This document shows, one piece after another, positions 1-6,328 of a stretch of 10,153 nt of DNA. This stretch comes from Azoarcus sp. Lineage in GTDB: Bacteria > Pseudomonadota > Gammaproteobacteria > Burkholderiales > Rhodocyclaceae. Both the position numbers and the translations under genes were made by a program. The DNA lies in the NCBI GenBank assembly GCA_023230755.1, contig JALNWS010000144.1, positions 1-10,153 on the forward strand, given 5' to 3'. Under the pieces are notes generated by a model that had not been told where the DNA came from, searched no databases, and saw only the letters and a program-made list of their open reading frames with translations. Position 1 is the first letter of the stretch; each line of letters begins with the position of its first letter.

Positions 1-43
1 CCACCACCCGATCCGTATCGCATCGATCGCGGCTCAGCCCCCT

Positions 44-60
44 CCGGCAGACACCGCCGG
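44..60 (-). terminator. Weak candidate hairpin beyond the fleR stop codon
   Basis: Read on the minus strand, a 7-bp stem (CCGGCGG / CTGCCGG, one G-U pair) with a 3-base loop lies 14 bases after the fleR stop codon. No T-run follows, so this is not a textbook intrinsic terminator. It could be a transcript-end or processing hairpin, or chance in GC-rich DNA. The remainder of bases 1-74 shows no supportable gene. Confidence 0.2.
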
Positions 61-74
61 CACACCGTCCGCAA

Positions 75-1541
75 TCACACTTCGTAGCCTTCATCCCTGT
101 ACTGCTGCAGCTTGTAGCGCAGCGTACGTTCCGAGATCCCCAGTTTTTCCACCGTCTTTTTGCGCGAACCTCCCATTTCGCGCAGCGTCCCGAGAATGTG
201 TTCGCGCTCCAGATCCTTCATGTTCGCCGGTCGGGCAGCGACTTCGGACGGTCCCGGGGCAGCAGAAGCGGCAAAACCTGCCGCCTGATTGGCGCTTGTT
301 GCCGGTGACGGCACATATCCGGCGCCGAATCCCTGCATCGCCGGTGCGGCAGGCGGCGCCGCGGCTGCGGATGAAGTCGCCGCCGTGCTTGCCGGCGCGG
401 CAGCTTCTCCCGTCCAGTGCGGCAGGCACAGGCGAATGGTCTCCGCACTCACGGTATCGCCAGCGGTCAGGATCAGCGCCCGGTGCGCGGTGTTTTCGAG
501 CTCGCGCACATTGCCCGGCCAGCCATAGCTCAACAGCAAGCTCTCCGCTTCAGGCGAAAAGCGTGCCTGACGGCCGGCGCGCTGGGCGTGACGCTGAAGG
601 AAGTGACGCGCCAGCGGCACGATGTCGCCCGGCCGCTCGCGCAGCGACGGGATGCTGAGCGGAAACACGTTCAGCCGGTAGTACAAATCCTCGCGAAAGC
701 GTCCGGCGGCGATCTCCTTGAGCATGTCGCGGTTGCTGGTCGCGAGCACCCGGATATCGAGCGCGATCGGCTTCTTGCCGCCCACCCGCTCCACTTCACG
801 TTCCTGCAGCACGCGCAGCATCTTGGCCTGCAGGCCAAGCGGCATCTCCGAGATTTCGTCGAGCAGGATGGTCCCGCCCTGCGCCTGCTCGAACTTGCCC
901 GGTTGCGCGCTCTGTGCCCCGGTAAAGGCGCCCTTCTCGTAACCGAACAAGGTGGCTTCGAGCAGGTTCTCGGGGATCGCGGCGCAGTTGATGGCGACGA
1001 AAGCTGCGCGCGCGCGTGGCGAGTGGTGGTGGATGTGGCGCGCGAACACTTCCTTGCCCGTACCCGATTCGCCGGTGAGCAGCACCGTGGCGTCAGTTTC
1101 GGCCACACGCGCGGCCAGCCCCAGCAGGTTGCGGGTGTGCGGGTCCTCGGCCACGGTGTCGTCGGCCTCGGGCTGCACCGCGGCATAACGGCGCACGTTT
1201 TCGAGCAGCAACTCGGGCTCGAAGGGCTTCATCAGAAAATCGCAGGCCCCGCCGCGCATCGCCGCCACGGCCTTGTCCACGTCGCCATAGGCCGTCATCA
1301 GCAGCACCGGCAACTGTGGCAGGCGGCTACGGATCTCACCCAGCAGCTGCAGGCCGTCCATGGGCTGCATGCGCAGGTCGGACACCACCAGGTTGAAGGA
1401 CTGGCGCTCGAGCTCGGCAAGGGCGGTGGGGCCGCCGTCGACACCGGTCACGCCATGCCCCGCCATTTCAAGCGTGAAGCACACTGCATCGCGCAGTGCG
1501 TCGTCGTCCTCGACCACGAGGATGTTGAGATGTTCGATCAT
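75..1541 (-). CDS. fleR: Sigma-54-dependent flagellar response regulator, FleR/FlrC type
   Basis: This is an NtrC-family activator of 488 residues, the usual length for the family. The N-terminal receiver domain (about 5-120) has the acidic pocket E11-D12-D13, phosphoacceptor D55, T83 and K105. The central AAA+ domain (about 132-376) has Walker A GESGTGKE at 157-164, the sigma-54-contacting GAFTGA loop at 204-209, Walker B GGTILLDEI at 222-230 and the WPGNVREL motif at 341-348. An Ala/Pro/Ser-rich linker (377-440) leads to a Fis-type helix-turn-helix (441-488) for enhancer binding. The segment before GAFTGA reads LLEATLFGYEK, which I associate with the FleR/FlrC branch. The start ATG overlaps the fleS stop codon by 4 bases (1538-1541), and a GGAG lies 10 bases upstream, so the two are translationally coupled. 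It likely activates middle or late flagellar promoters, including the sigma-54 site ahead of fliF. The NtrC-class call is very secure. The flagellar assignment rests on family resemblance and on the adjacent fliFGHI operon. Confidence 0.93.
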   Translation of the reverse strand: MIEHLNILVVEDDDALRDAVCFTLEMAGHGVTGVDGGPTALAELERQSFNLVVSDLRMQPMDGLQLLGEIRSRLPQLPVLLMTAYGDVDKAVAAMRGGACDFLMKPFEPELLLENVRRYAAVQPEADDTVAEDPHTRNLLGLAARVAETDATVLLTGESGTGKEVFARHIHHHSPRARAAFVAINCAAIPENLLEATLFGYEKGAFTGAQSAQPGKFEQAQGGTILLDEISEMPLGLQAKMLRVLQEREVERVGGKKPIALDIRVLATSNRDMLKEIAAGRFREDLYYRLNVFPLSIPSLRERPGDIVPLARHFLQRHAQRAGRQARFSPEAESLLLSYGWPGNVRELENTAHRALILTAGDTVSAETIRLCLPHWTGEAAAPASTAATSSAAAAPPAAPAMQGFGAGYVPSPATSANQAAGFAASAAPGPSEVAARPANMKDLEREHILGTLREMGGSRKKTVEKLGISERTLRYKLQQYRDEGYEV

Positions 1542-2713
1542 GATGCGCGCGCTCCGTCCGCAGTGGCGCCATTCGTGACGCCAAGCGGCAAGGTCAGGGT
1601 AAAGGTTGTGCCGGTGCCGGGGGTGGAGCTCAGCGCGATGTCGCCACCATGGCCGCGCGCCACGCCGCGGGCAATCGCCAGGCCCAGGCCGGTGCCCTCG
1701 GCACGAGTGGTAAAGAAGGGGTCGAACAGGCGGGTCTGCACCTCGGGCGGAATGCCGCGGCCGGTGTCGCTGACCACGAAGCGCACCTCCTTGCCCTGTG
1801 TCCTGTCGTCCAGAAACACCTGACAGCTCACCTTGCCCCCCGGCTCGGTCGCCTGGATTGCATTCTCCAGCAAGTTCGTCAGCGCGCCGCCCAGCGCCTT
1901 GCGGTCACCATGCACGGTCAATGCACCACATTCGCAGGCGCTGGAAAACTCGATCTGCCGTGCCCGCGCCAAAGGCTCCAGCGTGTGGGCGAGTTCGGCC
2001 GCCAGATCACACACGCCGAAATCCTGCCGCCCGAGGCTGTCGCCACGCGCAAACAGCAGCATGTCGCGGATCAGGCGTTCCAGGTAGCGCATGCGCTCGA
2101 TGGCGCGCTCGGCCACCTTGGCCCGCTCCACCGGCCCGAGTTCGGGTTGGCGCAGATTGCCGGTGTACAGCAGGGCCGCTGCCAGCGGCGTGCGCAACTG
2201 GTGGGCAAGTCCGGCCACCATCTCGCCCATCGCAGCCAGGCGTTCGTTGCGCTCGGCCGCCAGACGCATGCGGTGGGTTTCGGTGACATCGTGCAGCAGC
2301 AGGATGCGCTCCTCGCCCGATTCGAGCGCGGTCTCCGACATGGCCAGGCGCCGCGCGCCTTCGGGGCGTTCGATGGTGAGCTCGCCCGGGGTCTCGGTCG
2401 TCTGCAGTGCGTCCGCGACCTCGTCCCAGACCTTGCCGACGAGGTTGGTACCAAACTGCACCTCAGCCGCACGGTTGACCTGCACCACTTCGCCAGCCCG
2501 ATTCACCACCACCACCCCCGCGGGCAAGGCGCCCATGAGCACGGTGAGGCGCTCGGTCAGCTGCACCACCTGCCCCTGCAGGGCGTTGTAGGCAGTCGAC
2601 AGCTCTTCCGACGCACGGCTGAAGAGGGCAAAGGCCTCGGCGAGCTGGGCGGCATCCAGCGGCGGGGCGGTTTCCCCCGGCGGTACGGCGTTATTGGCGG
2701 TCGTCGGCATCAT
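1538..2713 (-). CDS. fleS: Flagellar sensor histidine kinase, FleS/FlrB type
   Basis: This is the kinase partner of the FleR-type regulator, 391 residues from the chosen start. It has no membrane segment, so it should be a cytoplasmic kinase, as FleS and FlrB are. A short helical N-terminus leads into a PAS-like domain (about 56-144). The HisKA helix carries phosphoacceptor H171 in AHQLRTPL. The HATPase domain has the N box (NLLENA, N284), G1 box DTGRGIP (316-322), F box FDPFF (330-334) and G2 box GTGLG (340-344). The reading frame continues upstream to a TTG at 2776, with a further ATG at 2728. I chose the ATG at 2713 because a GGAG (2723-2726) sits 9 bases upstream of it. The TTG has no ribosome binding site, and starting there would put the divergent sigma-54 promoter inside the gene. 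The signal sensed is unknown; in known FlrBC/FleSR systems the pair responds to basal-body assembly state. The kinase call is secure, the exact start less so. Confidence 0.9.
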   Translation of the reverse strand: MMPTTANNAVPPGETAPPLDAAQLAEAFALFSRASEELSTAYNALQGQVVQLTERLTVLMGALPAGVVVVNRAGEVVQVNRAAEVQFGTNLVGKVWDEVADALQTTETPGELTIERPEGARRLAMSETALESGEERILLLHDVTETHRMRLAAERNERLAAMGEMVAGLAHQLRTPLAAALLYTGNLRQPELGPVERAKVAERAIERMRYLERLIRDMLLFARGDSLGRQDFGVCDLAAELAHTLEPLARARQIEFSSACECGALTVHGDRKALGGALTNLLENAIQATEPGGKVSCQVFLDDRTQGKEVRFVVSDTGRGIPPEVQTRLFDPFFTTRAEGTGLGLAIARGVARGHGGDIALSSTPGTGTTFTLTLPLGVTNGATADGARAS

Positions 2714-2722
2714 CGGCGAATG

Positions 2723-2726
2723 CTCC
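2723..2726 (-). promoter_or_regulatory. fleS ribosome binding site that decides the start
   Basis: On the minus strand this reads GGAG, 9 bases before the ATG at 2713 (a second ATG follows at once at 2710). It is the only purine-rich anti-16S match near any candidate fleS start, so it favours the 391-residue protein over the longer TTG or ATG2728 forms. Confidence 0.5.
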
Positions 2727-2736
2727 ATTTTCACGA

Positions 2737-2753
2737 CTGGCACTCTAAGTGCT
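2737..2753 (+). promoter_or_regulatory. Sigma-54 (RpoN) promoter of the fliFGHI operon
   Basis: The site reads CTGGCACTCTAAGTGCT. It has the invariant GG (2739-2740) and GC (2751-2752) exactly 10 bases apart and matches YTGGCACGNNNNTTGCW at most conserved positions, including the full TGGCAC block at -24. Transcription should begin around 2763, giving a leader of roughly 110 bases before fliF. The context is ideal: a sigma-54 activator is encoded divergently next door and the site faces the basal-body operon. The site also contains a small dyad, GCACT-CTA-AGTGC. Sequence match and position are observed; activation by FleR is inferred. Confidence 0.75.
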
Positions 2754-2780
2754 GACGAGCGTATGGTAACCGGCAAACAG

Positions 2781-2797
2781 GCGGCAAAAAATGCCGC
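2781..2797. promoter_or_regulatory. Dyad 1 in the fliF leader (GCGGCA-AAAAA-TGCCGC)
   Basis: This is a perfect 6-bp inverted repeat around an AAAAA spacer, about 28 bases downstream of the sigma-54 -12 element. Its size and position would suit a dimeric activator bound just downstream of the start point, as reported for FlrC/FlbD-type flagellar activators. It could alternatively be an RNA hairpin. Function is inferred. Confidence 0.4.
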
Positions 2798-2815
2798 TTA
2801 TTCATCGAAGAGGCT

Positions 2816-2829
2816 TGCCCGCGCGGGCA
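2816..2829. promoter_or_regulatory. Dyad 2 in the fliF leader (14-bp perfect palindrome)
   Basis: TGCCCGCGCGGGCA is a perfect palindrome with no spacer. With no loop it is poorly suited to an RNA hairpin, which makes a protein-binding site the better reading. It shares a TGCC edge with the flanking dyads. Function is inferred. Confidence 0.4.
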
Positions 2830-2833
2830 GACA

Positions 2834-2860
2834 ATGCTGCCATCCATAAAAGGGCAGCAT
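2834..2860. promoter_or_regulatory. Dyad 3 in the fliF leader, next to the ribosome binding site
   Basis: This is a perfect 8-bp inverted repeat, ATGCTGCC (2834-2841) and GGCAGCAT (2853-2860), with an 11-base A/T-rich spacer. Its right arm ends one base before the fliF Shine-Dalgarno (AGGA, 2862-2865). It can form an RNA stem-loop that might modulate fliF translation, or serve as an operator or enhancer half-site pair. The symmetry is observed; the role is inferred. Confidence 0.4.
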
Positions 2861-2873
2861 CAGGAAATCCAAA

Positions 2874-4550
2874 ATGGCTACAGCAGATACGATTGCCGCG
2901 ACGCCTGCCAGCGCCATGAACGCGCGCTTGCAGCAGATTCTGCAGAACATCAACGCCCTGTCGCAGCAGCAGAAGCTGGCGGCAGCCGCGGCGCTGGGAC
3001 TCGCCATCGCACTCGTCGTGGGCGTACTGATGTGGAACCGCGCCCCCGAATACGGCGTGCTGTTTTCCAATCTGGAAGAACGCGACGGCGGCCAGATCAT
3101 CGCCGCCCTGCAGCAGCAGAACGTGCCTTATCACATGTCGGCCGACGGTCGCTCCATCCTCGTGTCGCAGGAGCAGGTGCACGATGTGCGCTTGCGCCTC
3201 GCCGCCGAAGGCCTGCCCAAGGGCGGCCTGGTGGGTTTCGAGTTGATGGACTCGCAGAAGCTCGGCGTGTCGCAGTTCAACGAACAGGTCAATTACCAGC
3301 GCGCGCTCGAAGGCGAACTCTCGCGCACCGTGCAGTCGATATCCTCGGTCATGAGCGCACGGGTACATCTGGCCATGCCCAAGCAGACTGCGTTCCTGCG
3401 CGACGACCAGAAGCCCACGGCCTCGGTGATGGTGAAGCTGCGTGCCGGGCGTGTGCTCGACGCCACCCAGATCGCCGGCATCGTGCACCTGGTGTCGTCC
3501 AGCGTGCCGCGCATGAACGAATCCGCCGTCAGCATCGTCAACCAGAACGGCGAGTTGCTCACCATGAAGTCCGACCCCCTGCGCCAGGCCGGACTCGACC
3601 CGACACAACTGGAATACGTGCGCGAAGTCGAAGCCAGCTTCATCCGCCGCATCGATACCATCGTCGAGCCGCTCGTAGGCAAGGGCAATTTCCGCGCTCA
3701 GGTGACCGCCGACGTCGACTTCAACCAGGTCGAACAGACCGCCGAAACCTACAAGCCGAACCCCTCACCCGATCAGGCCATCCGCAGCCAGCAGACCACC
3801 GAACAACTCTCCCGCGACGCTGGCGCACAGGGCGTGCCTGGCGCGCTCACCAACCAGCCGCCCGCCCCGGCAACCGCCCCCATCACCACCCCGCCCGTCG
3901 CCGGTCAGACCAACGCCAATGGCACGCAGCCGTCCACCAGCAATCGCAGCGCAGTGCTCAACTACGAACTCGACCGCACGGTGCAGCACGTCAAGCAGTC
4001 GCTCGGTCAGATCAAACGCCTGTCGGTCGCCGTGGTGGTGAACCACCGCAACACCACGCTGCCCAACGGTGACCCGCAGGTCGTGCCGCCGACCGAAGAG
4101 GAGATCGCCCGCATCACCAATCTGGTCCGCGAAGCCGTGGGCTACAACGAGGCGCGGGGCGACACGCTCAACGTTGCAAGCAGCCCGTTCGCGGTCTCCG
4201 ACACGGCCGAGCCCGAACTGCCGCTGTGGAAGGACCCCGAGATGCTCGATCTCGGCAAGGAGGGCCTGAAATACCTGGTCGTGCTTGCAGCCATCCTCTT
4301 TGCCTACTTCGCCGTGGTGCGCCCGCTGATGCGCACCGTCGTGCCGAAAAAGAGCGAAGAGGAGGAAGCGGAAGCCGCCGAGGGCGAGGAAGGCGACGAG
4401 GATGCCACGGTCAGCCTGTCCGGCGCGGCCGCCGGCGACAGCTACGAAGCCCGCCTCGCTCGTGCGCGCGAAATGGCACGCTCCGATCCGAAGATGGTGG
4501 CCGACCTCATCAAGAACTGGATGGGCGTCAATGAGGAGGGTCGCAAGTGA
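2874..4550 (+). CDS. fliF: Flagellar MS-ring protein FliF
   Basis: FliF builds the inner-membrane MS ring on which the rotor, export gate and rod assemble. The 558-residue length is typical. A cytoplasmic N-terminus is followed by transmembrane segment 1 (about 35-54) and the periplasmic YscJ/FliF ring-building region. That region contains the family-typical stretch EYGVLFSNLEERDGG just after the membrane and a Pro/Thr/Ala-rich loop around 320-355. Transmembrane segment 2 (about 467-482) leads to a cytoplasmic tail. The tail has an acidic run (E495-D510) and a C-terminal helix (about 522-558), the region that binds FliG in known systems. The start ATG has AGGA 8 bases upstream. The stop codon overlaps the fliG start by 4 bases. 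fliF leads the operon here; fliE, its frequent upstream partner, is absent. Expression probably depends on the sigma-54 promoter at 2737-2753. Confidence 0.97.
   Translation: MATADTIAATPASAMNARLQQILQNINALSQQQKLAAAAALGLAIALVVGVLMWNRAPEYGVLFSNLEERDGGQIIAALQQQNVPYHMSADGRSILVSQEQVHDVRLRLAAEGLPKGGLVGFELMDSQKLGVSQFNEQVNYQRALEGELSRTVQSISSVMSARVHLAMPKQTAFLRDDQKPTASVMVKLRAGRVLDATQIAGIVHLVSSSVPRMNESAVSIVNQNGELLTMKSDPLRQAGLDPTQLEYVREVEASFIRRIDTIVEPLVGKGNFRAQVTADVDFNQVEQTAETYKPNPSPDQAIRSQQTTEQLSRDAGAQGVPGALTNQPPAPATAPITTPPVAGQTNANGTQPSTSNRSAVLNYELDRTVQHVKQSLGQIKRLSVAVVVNHRNTTLPNGDPQVVPPTEEEIARITNLVREAVGYNEARGDTLNVASSPFAVSDTAEPELPLWKDPEMLDLGKEGLKYLVVLAAILFAYFAVVRPLMRTVVPKKSEEEEAEAAEGEEGDEDATVSLSGAAAGDSYEARLARAREMARSDPKMVADLIKNWMGVNEEGRK
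4533..4539 (+). promoter_or_regulatory. fliG ribosome binding site inside the fliF end
   Basis: GAGGAGG lies 7 bases before the GTG at 4547. It supports that non-ATG start and coupling to fliF translation through the GTGA overlap. Confidence 0.7.
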
Positions 4551-5548
4551 CCACACCCGAAGAAGGAACCGAAAAAGCCGCCCTGCTGCTGCTCACCCTG
4601 GGCCCGAACGAGGCGTCCGAGGTGCTGAAGCACCTGGGGCCACGCGAAGTGCAGAAGCTCGGCATGAAGATGGCCACCATGCCGGCCCAGGATCGAAGCA
4701 AGGTCGCTCCCATCCTGGAAGAACTCGATGTCCACTTCGGCAAGGGCTCGCCGATCCACGGCGATGAAGCGCAGATCCGCGAGATGCTGACCAAGGCGCT
4801 CGGCGACGAGCGCGCGGCCCACATCATTTCGCGCGTGCTGCAGGGCTCGGACACCGCCGGCATCGAAAGCCTGAAGTGGATGGATGCGGCCACGGCCGCC
4901 GACCTGATCAAGAACGAGCACCCGCAGATCATCGCCACCATCCTGGTCCACCTCGAGTTCGACCAGGCCGGCGAGATCGTCAAGAATTTCAGCGACCGCC
5001 TGCGCAATGACGTGATGCTGCGCATCGCCACCCTCGACGGCGTCCAGCCGACCGCACTCAAGGAGCTCAACGAAGCCCTCAGCCGCATGCTGGCCGGCGC
5101 GTCCACCTCCAAGAAGGCGGCAATGGGCGGGGTTCGCCACGCGGCGGAGATCCTCAACTTCGTCGGCTCCGGTGCCGAGACTGCGGTCATCGACAACGTG
5201 CGCGACTACGACCCGGATCTGGCACAGAAAATTCTCGACGAGATGTTCGTGTTCGAGAACCTGCTCGACATCGACGACCGTGGCATCCAGACCGTGCTGC
5301 GCGAAGTGCAGTCCGACTCCCTCATCATCGCGCTCAAGGGCGCGGCGCCCGAACTGCGCGAGAAGATCTTCAAGAACATGTCGAGCCGCGCGGCCGACAT
5401 GATGCGCGAAGACCTCGAAGCCAAGGGGCCGGTGCGTCTGTCCGAGGTCGAAGCCGAGCAGAAGGAAATCCTCAAGATCGTCCGTCGCCTGGCAGAGGAA
5501 GGTCAGGTCATGATGGCGAGCAAGGGCGGCGACGATGGTTTCGTTTAA
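4547..5548 (+). CDS. fliG: Flagellar motor switch protein FliG
   Basis: FliG is the rotor protein that couples the stator to the MS ring and sets rotation direction together with FliM and FliN. It acts on the cytoplasmic face of the MS ring. The 333 residues match the family (331 in E. coli). The N-terminal domain binds the FliF tail. The middle domain has the FliM-binding EHPQ motif at 124-127. In the C-terminal domain the torque residues line up by number with E. coli: K264, R281, position 288, D289 and R297. Position 288 is Glu instead of Asp, a conservative change that keeps the charge. Translation starts at GTG, supported by GAGGAGG 7 bases upstream and a 4-base overlap with fliF, so the two products should be made in linked amounts. 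Confidence 0.97.
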   Translation: MTTPEEGTEKAALLLLTLGPNEASEVLKHLGPREVQKLGMKMATMPAQDRSKVAPILEELDVHFGKGSPIHGDEAQIREMLTKALGDERAAHIISRVLQGSDTAGIESLKWMDAATAADLIKNEHPQIIATILVHLEFDQAGEIVKNFSDRLRNDVMLRIATLDGVQPTALKELNEALSRMLAGASTSKKAAMGGVRHAAEILNFVGSGAETAVIDNVRDYDPDLAQKILDEMFVFENLLDIDDRGIQTVLREVQSDSLIIALKGAAPELREKIFKNMSSRAADMMREDLEAKGPVRLSEVEAEQKEILKIVRRLAEEGQVMMASKGGDDGFV

Positions 5549-5572
5549 CGCAGCCACAGCGAGCGCACGACC

Positions 5573-6328
5573 ATGAGCATTTCACGCCATCAGGCGGTCG
5601 GTGCCTACCGTCGCTGGGAACCGACCGCGTTCGATGCGGATACCAAAGCCCCCGCCGAACAGACACCACCCGAGGAAGCGCAGGCCGTGCCGGAGCCGGC
5701 CGCAGCACCGGAGCCCGAACCCGCTGAGTTCGAATCCAGCCTTCCGGAAGGCTTCCAGCTCCCGACCGCCGACGACATCGAACGCATGCATGAGGAGGCG
5801 CGCGCCACCGGACGCGAGGAAGGACTGTCGGAAGGTCGTGCCGAGGGGATCGAGGCCGGCCGCGAAGCGGGCTATGCGGAGGGCAAGGCGCAGGCCGAGG
5901 CCGAGGCCGAACGTCTGGCCGGCCTTGCCGACGAACTCGACGCGGCCATGACCAAGATCGACGAGGAAGTGGCCGACGAGCTCCTCGCGCTGGCGATCGA
6001 AATTGCCCGCCAGGTGCTCCAGCACACCCTCGCCACCCAACCCGACAGCGTCACCGAGACCATCCGCGCCGCGCTCCAGCAACTGCCCCAGTCCCACGCC
6101 CAGATCCGCCTCAATCCGGAAGATCTCGCCCTCGCCCGCGAACACCTTGGCGAGCAGCTCAGCCACGGCGGCCACCGTCTGATCGAGGATGAGAGCATTG
6201 CCCGCGGCGGCTGCCGGGTCGAAGCCTCCGGCGCACAGATCGACGCCACCATGGAAACCCGCTGGCGCCGCGTGCTCGAAAGCCTGGGCAAGGACAACGC
6301 AGAATGGACTCCGCCGGAGGAAGAATGA
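5573..6328 (+). CDS. fliH: Flagellar export ATPase regulator FliH
   Basis: FliH forms a dimer that binds the export ATPase FliI, restrains its activity and anchors it to FlhA and the FliN C ring. The protein is 251 residues. The N-terminus has a YRRWE segment (W15), comparable to the Trp residues that dock FliH in enteric bacteria. A Pro/Glu/Ala-rich stretch follows (about 25-60). Next is a run of glycines at every fourth residue from G80 to G104, giving six consecutive GxxxG units, the hallmark FliH helix. The C-terminal part (about 120-240) resembles the FliH/YscL and V-ATPase E-subunit fold. It begins 24 bases after fliG with only a weak GAGCG ribosome binding site. It ends by overlapping the fliI ATG by 4 bases. 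FliH diverges quickly between species, but the GxxxG run plus position between fliG and fliI make the call firm. Confidence 0.94.
   Translation: MSISRHQAVGAYRRWEPTAFDADTKAPAEQTPPEEAQAVPEPAAAPEPEPAEFESSLPEGFQLPTADDIERMHEEARATGREEGLSEGRAEGIEAGREAGYAEGKAQAEAEAERLAGLADELDAAMTKIDEEVADELLALAIEIARQVLQHTLATQPDSVTETIRAALQQLPQSHAQIRLNPEDLALAREHLGEQLSHGGHRLIEDESIARGGCRVEASGAQIDATMETRWRRVLESLGKDNAEWTPPEEE
6316..6320 (+). promoter_or_regulatory. fliI ribosome binding site favouring the ATG at 6325
   Basis: GGAGG lies 4 bases before the ATG at 6325, which overlaps the fliH stop as ATGA. A competing in-frame ATG at 6304 has AAGGA 9 bases upstream, so the choice is likely but not settled. Confidence 0.5.

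Noticed and set aside
1..74. A possible gene start on the minus strand (ATG CGA TAC ...) near the left edge
   Set aside because: Only a few codons are visible and the nearest GGAGG is too far upstream. There is nothing to support a gene.
417..1823. A 468-codon plus-strand open frame opposite fleR and the fleS end
   Set aside because: It is fully antisense to two genes with intact catalytic motifs, and its translation is rich in His/Arg/Gln with no domain. GC-rich DNA readily leaves such shadows open.
1649..2755. A 368-codon plus-strand open frame opposite fleS
   Set aside because: It is a shadow of a well-supported kinase gene, and the product shows no recognisable motif.
4442..5557. A 371-codon minus-strand open frame opposite fliG
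   Set aside because: It covers a FliG gene whose torque residues are all identifiable, and it has no motif of its own.
6304..6324. An upstream ATG for fliI at 6304
   Set aside because: It has a plausible AAGGA, but the ATG at 6325 gives the ATGA overlap with fliH and sits right after GGAGG, matching the coupling style of the other genes here. It is kept as an alternative.
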